Source of the DNA: CAUZIR01 sp034421295
Lineage (GTDB): Bacteria > Chloroflexota > Dehalococcoidia > Lucifugimonadales > UBA2962
DNA: 64,000 nt
Reading direction: 5' to 3'
Assembly (NCBI GenBank): GCA_034421295.1
Contig: DAOUKM010000004.1
Coordinates: 62,001 to 126,000, forward strand
How positions within the stretch are numbered: the stretch's first letter is position 1; each line of letters opens with the position of its first letter. The translations under genes were made by a program, and so were the position numbers. Below are positions 35,122 to 42,645 of the stretch, one piece after another. Below the pieces are notes generated by a model, which did not search any database, was not told the DNA's origin, and saw nothing but the letters and a program-made list of their open reading frames with translations.

Positions 35122-36096
35122 ATGACCTCGCTCCTGCACGCCGAAGGGCTAAGCAAGCACTACGGGGCGACGGTCGCTCTGGACTCGGTCGACTTCTCCG
35201 TATCCCATGGAGTCACCGGCCTGCTGGGCCCAAACGGTGCCGGCAAGAGCACGGCCATCAAGCTCTTCCTTGGCCTCATACCCCCCACGTCTGGTCGCGC
35301 GCTGGTAATGGGGGATGAGCCGTACCGGAGCCCGGAGGCACGCACTCGGCTCGGCTACATGCCCGAGCACGACTGCCTTCCGAGCTCGACGAGCGCATCG
35401 GAGTTCCTCAGCCACATGGCCCGCGTGAGCGGACTTCCCGCATCCGAGGCGCGCACGCGCTCGGCCGACGTCCTGCGGCACGTGGGGCTCGACGAGGAGC
35501 GCTACCGGGCGATCGGCGAGTACTCGACCGGGATGAAGCAGCGCGTCAAGCTGGCCCAGGCCCTGGTCCACGATCCCGTCATGATCTTCTTGGACGAGCC
35601 CACCGCCGGGCTGGATCCGGTCGGCCGCGACGAGATGCTGGACCTGATCAGGCGGATAGGCACCGAGTTCGGGATCAGCGCCCTGGTCTCCACACACCTG
35701 ATGGGAGACGTTGAGCGCACCTGCGACAGCATCCTGGTGATAGAGGACGGCCGGGTCACAGAGCAGGGAGCCGTCCGCAGGTTCACCAGGGAGACGCTGT
35801 CGATGCTTATCGAGGTGGACGACAGGCGCGATGAGCTGGTGGCCGCGCTGGCAGAGCGCGGCCTGACCGCAGCCGCAGACGGCAGGGGACCGGTGCTCAT
35901 CGAGGACGTGCGCGATGAGGCGTTCGATGCGATACGCGACGCGCTGGTCGCCTCGGGTGCGCCACTTCGGCGACTGGCTCCGGAGCGGGGCCAGCTCTCG
36001 GACATCTTCCGGGCCGCAGCACGGGGGCCCGCGGAAGACGATGGCGGCGGGCCCGATCGGCCGACGACGGCCGGTGATGGAGGATCCGGCAGTTGA
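35122..36096 (+). CDS. ABC-2-type transporter ATP-binding protein A
   Basis: A 324-residue ATPase. Walker A is GLLGPNGAGKSTAIKL, the signature is YSTGMKQRVKLAQAL, Walker B is MIFLDEPTAGLDP and the switch is STHLMGD. A ~110-residue C-terminal extension of the type seen in drug and copper exporter ATPases (CcmA/NatA-like) follows. First of four overlapping genes ATPase-permease-ATPase-permease. The ATG at 35122 has a poor Shine-Dalgarno. Confidence 0.94.
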   Translation: MTSLLHAEGLSKHYGATVALDSVDFSVSHGVTGLLGPNGAGKSTAIKLFLGLIPPTSGRALVMGDEPYRSPEARTRLGYMPEHDCLPSSTSASEFLSHMARVSGLPASEARTRSADVLRHVGLDEERYRAIGEYSTGMKQRVKLAQALVHDPVMIFLDEPTAGLDPVGRDEMLDLIRRIGTEFGISALVSTHLMGDVERTCDSILVIEDGRVTEQGAVRRFTRETLSMLIEVDDRRDELVAALAERGLTAAADGRGPVLIEDVRDEAFDAIRDALVASGAPLRRLAPERGQLSDIFRAAARGPAEDDGGGPDRPTTAGDGGSGS

Positions 36097-36980
36097 CCCA
36101 GCCGGGCCGCGGCGAAGTCTATGACATCGGCTACCAGCACTACGCCGGGGCGCTGGAGGGCCGCGAGGGCCGGCTGACGGCGCTGGTGCTGGACGGCATG
36201 CGCACCGCCCTGGGCATCGGCCGCGGCCTGCCCTCCAAGATCCTTCCGGCGCTCCTGTTCCTGGCGCTGATGATCCCGGCCCTGGTCTTCATGATCATCG
36301 CCGTGTTTGCCGGCGAGGTCCCCGAGGACCTGATCGGCGTCCCCAGCTACTATGAGGTCGCCGCCATCCCCCTGCTGATCTTCTCGGCGATCATCGCCCC
36401 CGAGCTGCTGACGGCGGACCGAAGGAGCGGGGTTCTCAGCCTCTACCTTGTGCGACCCATCACGGTGGGCGACTACGTCTTGGGCCGCTGGCTGGCCTTC
36501 TTCCTGCTGTCGCTGATCGTCGTCTGGCTCCCGCAGGTCGTCCTGTTCATAGGCGTCACTCTGGGAGATTCGGACACCGGCAGATACCTGCTCGACAACT
36601 GGCTGCAGGTGCCGCGGTTCCTGCTGGCCGGGGCGGCCCTGGCCCTGTTCACCACCACGCTCCCCCTGGCCGTGGCCGCCTTCATCAACCGCCGTGCTAT
36701 GGCCGCAGCATTCGTGATCGGCCTATGGTTCATATTGGCTGCGGTGGGCAACGCGCTCGGCAACGAGATCGGGGGGACCGCCGGTTCCTGGCTCTTTCTG
36801 ATCGACATAGGGGGAAGCCCGGTCGACATCAACGACCTGATCTTCGGGCTGACCGTAGAGCGCTCCGGCAGCGGGGAGCTCGGGGAGATTCCCACTGCGG
36901 TCCTCGTGGTCTGGTACCTGGTGCTGGTGGCGGTTCCGGCGGGTCTCCTGTGGCGCAGGTACCGGGGGTTGGGCGCATGA
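36093..36980 (+). CDS. ABC-2-type permease A
   Basis: A 295-residue membrane protein with about six helices. The start is TTG, overlapping the upstream ATPase stop (TTGA). SGVLSLYLVRPITVGDYVLGR followed by WLAFFLLSLIVVW is the ABC-2 permease pattern, with a domain after helix 1 whose job is to dock the ATPase. It pairs with ATPase A. Substrate unknown. Confidence 0.88.
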   Translation: MTQPGRGEVYDIGYQHYAGALEGREGRLTALVLDGMRTALGIGRGLPSKILPALLFLALMIPALVFMIIAVFAGEVPEDLIGVPSYYEVAAIPLLIFSAIIAPELLTADRRSGVLSLYLVRPITVGDYVLGRWLAFFLLSLIVVWLPQVVLFIGVTLGDSDTGRYLLDNWLQVPRFLLAGAALALFTTTLPLAVAAFINRRAMAAAFVIGLWFILAAVGNALGNEIGGTAGSWLFLIDIGGSPVDINDLIFGLTVERSGSGELGEIPTAVLVVWYLVLVAVPAGLLWRRYRGLGA

Positions 36981-37912
36981 CATCGCCGGCCGCCGGAGCG
37001 CCGACCATACGTGTCGACAGCGTATCGAAGTGGTTCGGCACCGTCGTTGCCGTAAGCGACGTATCCCTCGAGATTGGTCCCGGCATTACAGGGCTCCTGG
37101 GACCCAACGGTGCGGGCAAGACCACCCTGCTGCACATGATGAACGGCCTCAGCGCACCATCGGAGGGAGAGATCACGGTGCTTGGCGAGCCGGTGAGGGA
37201 CAACCCCGGCATCTACAGGCGGATGGGGGTGATGGCCGAGCACGAGGCGGTCTACGAGTTCTTCACGGGCCGGAGGTTCGTGGAGTTCTCCGCCGACCTG
37301 CACGGCCTGAGCGACCGTCCCAACATGGTTGACCGCGCGATAGCGGCGGTGAACATGGCCGACGCCCAGCACCGGCGGCTGGGCGAGTACTCCCGGGGCA
37401 TGCGCCAGCGGATGCGCCTTGCCGCCTCGATAGTGCACGATCCTCAGGTGATACTGCTGGACGAGCCTCTCTCGGGCACCGACCCGCGACAGCGCATCGA
37501 GTTCTCCACCCTGCTTGGCGAGATGGCGGGAGCTGGACGTACCATCGTCATCTCCTCGCACATCCTCGAGGAGGTCGAGGCGCTCGCCGAGAACATACTG
37601 CTGATGATCAGCGGAAAGCTCGCTGCGGCCGGGGACTACCGGGCGATAAGGGCGAAGCTGAACGAACGCCCCTACACGGTGAGCATCGGATGCTCTGACC
37701 CCCGCCGCCTGGCCGCGGCGCTGGTGTCGCTGGACGAGGTCGAATCGGTGAAGGTCGACGAGGACGGGATGCTCGAGGTGCTGAGCAAGAGCGTCGCCTC
37801 ACTCCAGATTGCGGTGCCAAAGCTGGCGGCCGAATGCGGCGTGCGTCTGCAGCGCGTCGAGCCGCTTGACGACTCGCTGGAGAGCGTCTTCAGCTACCTG
37901 GTGCAGGCGTGA
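36977..37912 (+). CDS. ABC-2-type transporter ATP-binding protein B
   Basis: A 311-residue ATPase starting at the ATG that overlaps the permease stop (ATGA). Walker A is GLLGPNGAGKTTLLHM, the signature is YSRGMRQRMRLAASI, Walker B is VILLDEPLSGTDP and the switch is SSHILEE. The usual D-loop reads GTDP rather than GLDP, a small deviation. It pairs with permease B. Confidence 0.94.
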   Translation: MTSPAAGAPTIRVDSVSKWFGTVVAVSDVSLEIGPGITGLLGPNGAGKTTLLHMMNGLSAPSEGEITVLGEPVRDNPGIYRRMGVMAEHEAVYEFFTGRRFVEFSADLHGLSDRPNMVDRAIAAVNMADAQHRRLGEYSRGMRQRMRLAASIVHDPQVILLDEPLSGTDPRQRIEFSTLLGEMAGAGRTIVISSHILEEVEALAENILLMISGKLAAAGDYRAIRAKLNERPYTVSIGCSDPRRLAAALVSLDEVESVKVDEDGMLEVLSKSVASLQIAVPKLAAECGVRLQRVEPLDDSLESVFSYLVQA

Positions 37913-38643
37913 CGGGAAGCGTGCTCAGGGACCCGGTCCTCCGGATATCGCTAAGGCAGCTGTCCGGCCCGGTGCGGCTGGCGGTTGTGGTAATCCTGTC
38001 GGCCATCCCGATAATCATCACCGGGATAATCGTGGGCACCGGCGGCGGCCAGGGAGACGGTCTGGTCGGCGGAATCCTGAACGGCCTGCTGGCGACTGCG
38101 ATACTGCCCATCGTCACGATGGCGCTTGCAACCACGGCCTTCGGCAACGAGCTGGAGGACAAGACGCTCGGCTATCTGGTGCTCAAGCCCGTCAGCCGGC
38201 TGCGCATAGTGGCGCCTAAGTTCGCGGTGATCGTGCTCATGGCCGGGCCGCTGCTCGTGGTTAGTGGCGTTGTGACCGCCCTGATCGCCTTCGATGCGGA
38301 CGCGCGGGCCGCGGCCGCCGTTGCGGTGGGCATAGCCGTCGGTTCGGTCGTTTACGCCAGCGTCTTCATGTGGCTCGGGCTTATGACGACGAGGGCCCTG
38401 GGCTTTGCCCTCCTCTACGTCTTTCTGTGGGAGGGCGTGCTGGCCACTTTCCTTGAGGGGATCAGGTTCCTGTCGATTCGCTCGTACACCCTGTCGATAA
38501 TGTACGGGATAGACGATGTCAACCTCGCCACGCTGGACGGATCGTCCATAGGGCTTGCGGCCGCGGCCTCCGGGGCCGGGATCGTGACCGCCGTCTTCTT
38601 CCTCCTGACGTTAAGGCGCCTTCGCACGATGGACGTGCCCTAG
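37909..38643 (+). CDS. ABC-2-type permease B
   Basis: A 244-residue permease with about six helices, GTG start overlapping the ATPase stop (GTGA). ELEDKTLGYLVLKPVSRLRI is the ABC-2 family-2 motif. It closes the four-gene exporter operon. The last 4 bases overlap the convergent crcB gene. Confidence 0.88.
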   Translation: MTGSVLRDPVLRISLRQLSGPVRLAVVVILSAIPIIITGIIVGTGGGQGDGLVGGILNGLLATAILPIVTMALATTAFGNELEDKTLGYLVLKPVSRLRIVAPKFAVIVLMAGPLLVVSGVVTALIAFDADARAAAAVAVGIAVGSVVYASVFMWLGLMTTRALGFALLYVFLWEGVLATFLEGIRFLSIRSYTLSIMYGIDDVNLATLDGSSIGLAAAASGAGIVTAVFFLLTLRRLRTMDVP

Positions 38644-39017
38644 GCCGCCCCGGCGATCCGGTAGCCGAGCCATACCGCGCCGATTCCGGCGGCGACCTGC
38701 AGGGCTACGTTGGCAGCTGTCGCCCCGAAGTTTCCCTCCCGCATCAGGGCGAGCGTCTCATAGCCGAACGCCGAGAACGTCGTAAAGCCGCCGATCACGC
38801 CCACCACGAGGAATCCCCGCAGCGGGGCGCCGGGTGCCAGGCGCTGGTCCATCAGGCCGGCTGCCAGCCCGATCAGAAGGCACCCGACCACGTTTACCGC
38901 GAGCGTCCCGTAGGGTATCCACTGTGACCCTGCCAGTTGGCCGAGCCCGCGGCCGACGCCGTAGCGCGCTATCGCCCCTAGAAAGCCCCCCGCTCCGATC
39001 AGTAGAACCGTAACCAT
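38640..39017 (-). CDS. crcB: fluoride channel FluC/CrcB
   Basis: A 125-residue, four-helix fluoride exporter that works as a dual-topology dimer. GGFLGAIARYG, NVVGCLLIGLAAG and the diagnostic GGFTTFSAFGYE are present. The ATG at 39017 is chosen because CrcB normally starts just before the first helix; a start at 39047 would add a charged tail. Single copy here, consistent with a homodimer. I could not fit a fluoride riboswitch upstream. Confidence 0.94.
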   Translation of the reverse strand: MVTVLLIGAGGFLGAIARYGVGRGLGQLAGSQWIPYGTLAVNVVGCLLIGLAAGLMDQRLAPGAPLRGFLVVGVIGGFTTFSAFGYETLALMREGNFGATAANVALQVAAGIGAVWLGYRIAGAA

Positions 39018-39066
39018 CTCGATCTCCGATTTGCCCTCAGGCGCCACTTTACCTCGCCGGCCCCGA

Positions 39067-39096
39067 TTGAGCTTGGCGTCCGGGTGGGCTTAGAAT
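39067..39096 (+). promoter_or_regulatory. promoter of the selenoprotein operon
   Basis: TTGAGC (39067-39072), 18-nt spacer, TAGAAT (39091-39096). It predicts a start near 39103 and a 20-nt leader to the ATG at 39123. It is divergent from crcB. Confidence 0.6.
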
Positions 39097-39122
39097 TGGG
39101 CCCGACCAGCGAAGTAATCCAC

Positions 39123-39359
39123 ATGTCCAGCGCCGAACAGACTCCGATCCTATACACCCATCCCGACTGCACGTACTCTGCCGCAAAGCAGGCGGAGCTG
39201 GACGAGGAGGGAGTAGATTACCAGCGGTTCGACCTTGCCCTCGAGCCGGACCGCTGGGCGGAGCTCGAGGAGCTGACCGGCGGCGAGCGCATCACCCCCG
39301 TCTTTGTGGGTCCCGCCAGCCTGGAGATCGGATTTCACGGGGTAGGCTGAATATTCTAG
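39123..39359 (+). CDS. glutaredoxin-like selenoprotein ending Sec-x-x-stop (Uxx-star type), UGA at 39348-39350 read as Sec
   Basis: Thioredoxin-fold protein of 78 residues if UGA 39348 is decoded as selenocysteine (residue 76), giving the C-terminus GFHGVG-Sec-Ile-Phe and then TAG. A Sec or Cys third from the end with exactly two residues after it defines the glutaredoxin-like group I know as Uxx-star (recalled name). The glutaredoxin body is clear: YTHPDCTYSAAK with a CxxS motif (C16, S19), GVDYQRFDL, then LTGGERITPVFVG. Read as a plain stop the protein loses its redox tail. A 7-bp hairpin starts 14 nt after the UGA. First gene of an operon with the next two entries. Confidence 0.78.
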
Positions 39360-39363
39360 TTGC

Positions 39364-39380
39364 GGGGGCCGTCGGCCCCC
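39364..39380 (+). promoter_or_regulatory. candidate bacterial SECIS element for the Uxx-star selenoprotein
   Basis: GGGGGCC-GTC-GGCCCCC, a perfect 7-bp stem. The loop begins with G, 20 nt after the UGA, within the spacing accepted for bacterial SECIS. It lies after the stop codon, which is unavoidable when Sec is third from the end. There is no T-tract and the next ATG is 19 nt away, so it is not a terminator. Confidence 0.6.
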
Positions 39381-39398
39381 TGAGGAGGAACCGCGAGG

Positions 39399-40103
39399 AT
39401 GGTTACGCTCGTCGACGTCGGACACTCGGCCCCCGATTTCACGTTGCCCTCCCTCGACGGGCGCGAGGTCAGCCTCTCGGACTACCAGGGAAGACGCCTG
39501 GCCCTGTTCGTCTGGGCCTCATGGTGAGCCTGCCGCGCCCAGCTGCCGGTCTGGCAGACCATCCACTCCGAGAACTTGGGCGGGGAAGCCAGCGTCCTTA
39601 CGGTCGCCATCGATGTGCAGGGGGCGGGGCGAGTGCGGCCCTACGTGGACAGGGCGCAGGCGACCTTCACCACGCTGGTCGACGAGTCCAACGCCCTCGG
39701 CGCGCTCTACGGATTTCGGGCCGTGCCCAACCTGTTCCTGATAGGGTCTGACGGCACCGTAGCCTTCAGGGAGCTGGGAACGTTCAACGTTCGGGAGCCG
39801 GGCAAACGCGCCCTGGTCGATCACTGGGCCCGGACCGGGGAGATCGCGGCTGCGGAGCGGGAAAGGGCGGACGACGTGGGCGGCGGGAGAGCCGAGGCCA
39901 ACACTCTCTTCGTGAAGGGCCGGCGCCTGTACGAACGGGGGCTGATCGACGAGGCGCTCGCCGAGTGGCGCAAGGCCGTTGCGATAGATCCCGGCAACTT
40001 CAACATCAGAAAGCAGGTCTGGGCCATCGAGAATCCGGAGCGCTTCTACGCCGACAGGGTCGACTTTGACTGGCAGCAAGAGCAGATGGACAAGGGTCTT
40101 TAG
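39399..40103 (+). CDS. selenocysteine-containing thioredoxin-fold protein with TPR-like tail, UGA at 39525-39527 read as Sec
   Basis: A 234-residue protein if UGA 39525 is Sec43. The N-terminus is redoxin-like (SAPDFTLPSLDGREVSLSDY). The active site reads F-V-W-A-S-W-Sec-A-C-R-A-Q-L-P, matching the W-A-S-W-C...C-R motif of TlpA/thioredoxin proteins but with one residue between Sec43 and C45. The same frame continues with the cis-Pro strand AVPNLFLIGSDG and a C-terminal helical pair (LYERGLIDEALAEWRKAVAI) of TPR type. Homology on both sides of the UGA shows it is not a true stop. AGGAGG precedes the ATG, and the stop overlaps the SDR start by one base. Confidence 0.85.
39543..39557 (+). promoter_or_regulatory. 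candidate bacterial SECIS element for the redoxin selenoprotein
   Basis: CTGCC-GGTCT-GGCAG. The loop GGUCU is the loop core of the well-known E. coli fdhF SECIS (AGGUCU). It starts 20 nt after the UGA, inside the coding frame. Confidence 0.75.
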
Positions 40104-40894
40104 TGCCTAGGGTCCAGGATCTGTTCGACATGTCCGGCCGGGTCGCCATCGTCACCGGCGGCGGGACGCACCTGGGCACTTCGATCTCCGAGACTCTCGG
40201 CGAGCTCGGGGCCACCGTCGTGCTCGCCAGCCGACGCCAGAGCGTATGTGAAGAGGCCGCCGCCGCCCTTAGAGGGCGCAGCATCGATGCCCACGGCGCG
40301 GGCTGCGATGCAACCGACGAGGCCCAGGTCCAGGGCCTGGTCGACTCTGTGGTTGGCCGGCACGGGCGGCTGGATGTGATGGTATGCAACGCCGGCGGCT
40401 CCCCGGCCGACGGCGACGCACCGCACGCCGACGTCGACCGTTTCCGCGAGTCGCTAGCATTGACCCTGGACACGACATTCATCTGCGCGCAGGTGGCGGC
40501 AAGGACTATGATCGCCCAGGGCGGCGGCAAGATCATCACCGTCGGCTCCACCCACGGAATCATGGGCACCGACAAGCGGCTCTACGAGGGCACCGGCCAC
40601 AGGCGATCGTCGATCGGCTATTTCGCCGCCAAGGGGGGAGTTGTCAACCTGACCCGGGCGCTCGCCGCAGAGCTCGGCGAGCACAGCATCAACGTGAACT
40701 GCCTGAGCCCCGGCCAGATGCCAAAGCCCACCGTCATGCCCGAGATGGTCGAGCGCATGCGGCTCAGGCAGCCGATCAGGAGAACGGGCACTCCCCAGGA
40801 CCTTAAGGGCGCGGTCGCGCTCCTTGCCTCGCCAGCGGGCGACTGGATCACCGGCCTGAACCTGCTGGTCGACGGCGGCTGGTCGGTCTTTTAG
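40103..40894 (+). CDS. short-chain dehydrogenase/reductase
   Basis: A 263-residue classical SDR. The nucleotide-binding TGGGTHLG is at 18-25, NAG at 96-98, and the catalytic S149, Y173 and K177 (YFAAK) are in place. C-terminal LLVDGGWSVF is typical. GTG start overlapping the last base of the upstream selenoprotein stop, so it belongs to the selenoprotein operon. NAD(P) preference and substrate are unknown. Confidence 0.93.
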   Translation: MPRVQDLFDMSGRVAIVTGGGTHLGTSISETLGELGATVVLASRRQSVCEEAAAALRGRSIDAHGAGCDATDEAQVQGLVDSVVGRHGRLDVMVCNAGGSPADGDAPHADVDRFRESLALTLDTTFICAQVAARTMIAQGGGKIITVGSTHGIMGTDKRLYEGTGHRRSSIGYFAAKGGVVNLTRALAAELGEHSINVNCLSPGQMPKPTVMPEMVERMRLRQPIRRTGTPQDLKGAVALLASPAGDWITGLNLLVDGGWSVF

Positions 40895-40915
40895 CCGGAC
40901 CTGGCTGGCGGACCG

Positions 40916-41863
40916 TTACTGGCCCTCGAGAATCCGGTCGACCGACTCGAGCTCCTCCTCGCTCAGCCGCCACTGCACGGCGGCCGCGTTGGCCCGGATC
41001 TGCTCGGGGCCTGTCGCGCCGGCTATGACCGAGCTGACCGAAGGGCGCGATAGCAGCCATGCGAACGCCAGCTCAAGCAGCGTGTGGCCCCCGCTTTCGG
41101 CAAAGCCCGCCAGAGCCTCGATCAGGTCGAAATCGGCCGCCTGAAGGGGCGCCCCGTGTACCGCGAGCCGCGAGTCGGCGGGCGGCTGCTGTCCGCGCCT
41201 GTACTTGCCGGTGAGCAGACCGTGTTCCAGGGGGAAATAGGGGAGCACCCCTACCCCGTACCTGTCGCAGACGGGCAGCAGCTCCCTCTCCACCTCCCTG
41301 TTGAGCATGCTGTAGGCAGGCTGCACGCTCACCATGGGCGCCAGCCCGGACGTCCGCGCCGTCCACACCGCCTCGCACAGGCGCCAGGCCTCGAAGTTGG
41401 AGCAGCCGACGTAGCGAACCTTGCCGTCCCGAACCAGGTCGTCAAGGGCGCGCATCGTCTCCTCTATCGGCGTCGCATGGTCTATCTGGTGGAGCTGGTA
41501 CAGGTCGATATAGTCCGTTTGCAGCCGCCTGAGACTCTGCTCGACCTCATGCATGATCGCCTTTCGCGAAAGGCCCTCCCTGTTGGGTCCCTCTCCCATC
41601 CTCCCGTGCACCTTGGTGGCGATGACGGCGTCCTCCCGCCTTCCCCTCAGGGCGCGGCCGATGTACTCCTCCGACCTGCCCTCGCCGTAGGCGTTGGCGG
41701 TGTCAAAGGTGTTGACGCCCACGTCCAGCGAGGCATGGATGAGAGTGGCGACCTCCTCGGGGCCCATGTGAAACGGCCAGCGGGAATTATCTCCGAAGTT
41801 GTTGGTCCCAAGGCCGATCGCCGACACCTCCAGGCCGGAATCACCTAGTCTTCGGTACTGCAT
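40916..41863 (-). CDS. aldo/keto reductase
   Basis: A 315-residue TIM-barrel oxidoreductase with the complete tetrad D54, Y59 (FDTANAYGEGRSEE), K84 (ATKVHG) and H125 (LYQLHQID). It resembles the YghZ/Kvbeta-like AKR branch acting on aldehydes and methylglyoxal. Its start lies 19 nt inside the end of the ComB-like gene, so they are cotranscribed. It runs convergent to the SDR gene. Confidence 0.93.
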   Translation of the reverse strand: MQYRRLGDSGLEVSAIGLGTNNFGDNSRWPFHMGPEEVATLIHASLDVGVNTFDTANAYGEGRSEEYIGRALRGRREDAVIATKVHGRMGEGPNREGLSRKAIMHEVEQSLRRLQTDYIDLYQLHQIDHATPIEETMRALDDLVRDGKVRYVGCSNFEAWRLCEAVWTARTSGLAPMVSVQPAYSMLNREVERELLPVCDRYGVGVLPYFPLEHGLLTGKYRRGQQPPADSRLAVHGAPLQAADFDLIEALAGFAESGGHTLLELAFAWLLSRPSVSSVIAGATGPEQIRANAAAVQWRLSEEELESVDRILEGQ

Positions 41864-42615
41864 GTCGCCTCCTCACTCTGTGTCTGTACGTCGTAATCAT
41901 GATCCGGCGCGCACCTGCCCGCGCCCTGCGGACGATCCGGACTAGCCACCAGAAGCCCGCTGCGCCGCTCGACCTCGATGGCGAAATCGACCGAGTCGAT
42001 GCGCAGCGCAAGATCCAGGTCCTGCGGATGGTACTGTCCCTGGCCGGGGTCATGGTACTTACCCGACTCCCCACCCGCCAGGATGAGTCTGCGGACGGCC
42101 TCCGGATCGGGGCGCCTGCCCTCTAGCAGGTTCCTCAGGTAAAGGGCGCAGTGCTCATCCTCGTCGGACCTGGTCCTGCCCCAGGCCCCCATCGCTACGA
42201 GGGTGACCCGCTCGGGCCGAGACCTTCCCACGGCGGCGGCGGTCGCAGAGGCGTTTACAAGGGACGCGCAGTAGAGCCTATCGGCGCCCTGGGCCGCGGC
42301 CACACCGGTGGTCCCCGCCCTGGTGGACTGGGCGATCACCTTGCCCCGCAGGTCCTGGGATGCGAGCTCGAACGGCGAGTTCCCGAAATCAAACCCCTCG
42401 GGCCTCCTCCCGTCGATCTCGCCCATGCAAAGGTCCGCCTCGCCCCTATCCCTGAGAGCTATCGCCTCATCGACCTCGGCCACCATGATGATCCGCTTGG
42501 CACCTTGGGAGAATGCCACCGAGGCCGACGTGAAGGCCCGCAGGACGTCTATTACGACTACGGTGCCGCGGCTACGGCGAGCCCCGTCAAAGAGGCTCTC
42601 GATGACCACCTCCAC
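41845..42615 (-). CDS. 2-phosphosulfolactate phosphatase-family protein (ComB-like)
   Basis: A 256-residue member of the ComB family, named for the coenzyme M pathway enzyme. VVVIDVLRAFTSASVAFSQGA is the family N-terminus, followed by GEIDGRRPEGFDFGNSPFEL, STRAGTTGV and a C-terminal LALRIDSVDFAIEV. Bacteria that do not make coenzyme M also carry this family, so the physiological substrate is uncertain. Overlaps the downstream aldo/keto reductase. Confidence 0.88.
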   Translation of the reverse strand: MEVVIESLFDGARRSRGTVVVIDVLRAFTSASVAFSQGAKRIIMVAEVDEAIALRDRGEADLCMGEIDGRRPEGFDFGNSPFELASQDLRGKVIAQSTRAGTTGVAAAQGADRLYCASLVNASATAAAVGRSRPERVTLVAMGAWGRTRSDEDEHCALYLRNLLEGRRPDPEAVRRLILAGGESGKYHDPGQGQYHPQDLDLALRIDSVDFAIEVERRSGLLVASPDRPQGAGRCAPDHDYDVQTQSEEATCSTED

Positions 42616-42645
42616 CTCAGGCCTGCCCCCTTAGGCGACCTATCG

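Noticed and set aside
39018..39066. Fluoride riboswitch upstream of crcB
   Set aside because: The conserved crcB-motif core could not be found in the leader; only weak partial similarity.
39364..39380. Hairpin as a rho-independent terminator between the two selenoprotein genes
   Set aside because: No T-tract follows and the next ATG with its RBS is immediately downstream; SECIS position fits better.
39525..39527. The UGA as a frameshift or sequencing error in the redoxin gene
   Set aside because: Frame and homology are continuous on both sides, and two other UGAs in the window sit at equivalent redox positions with hairpins after them.
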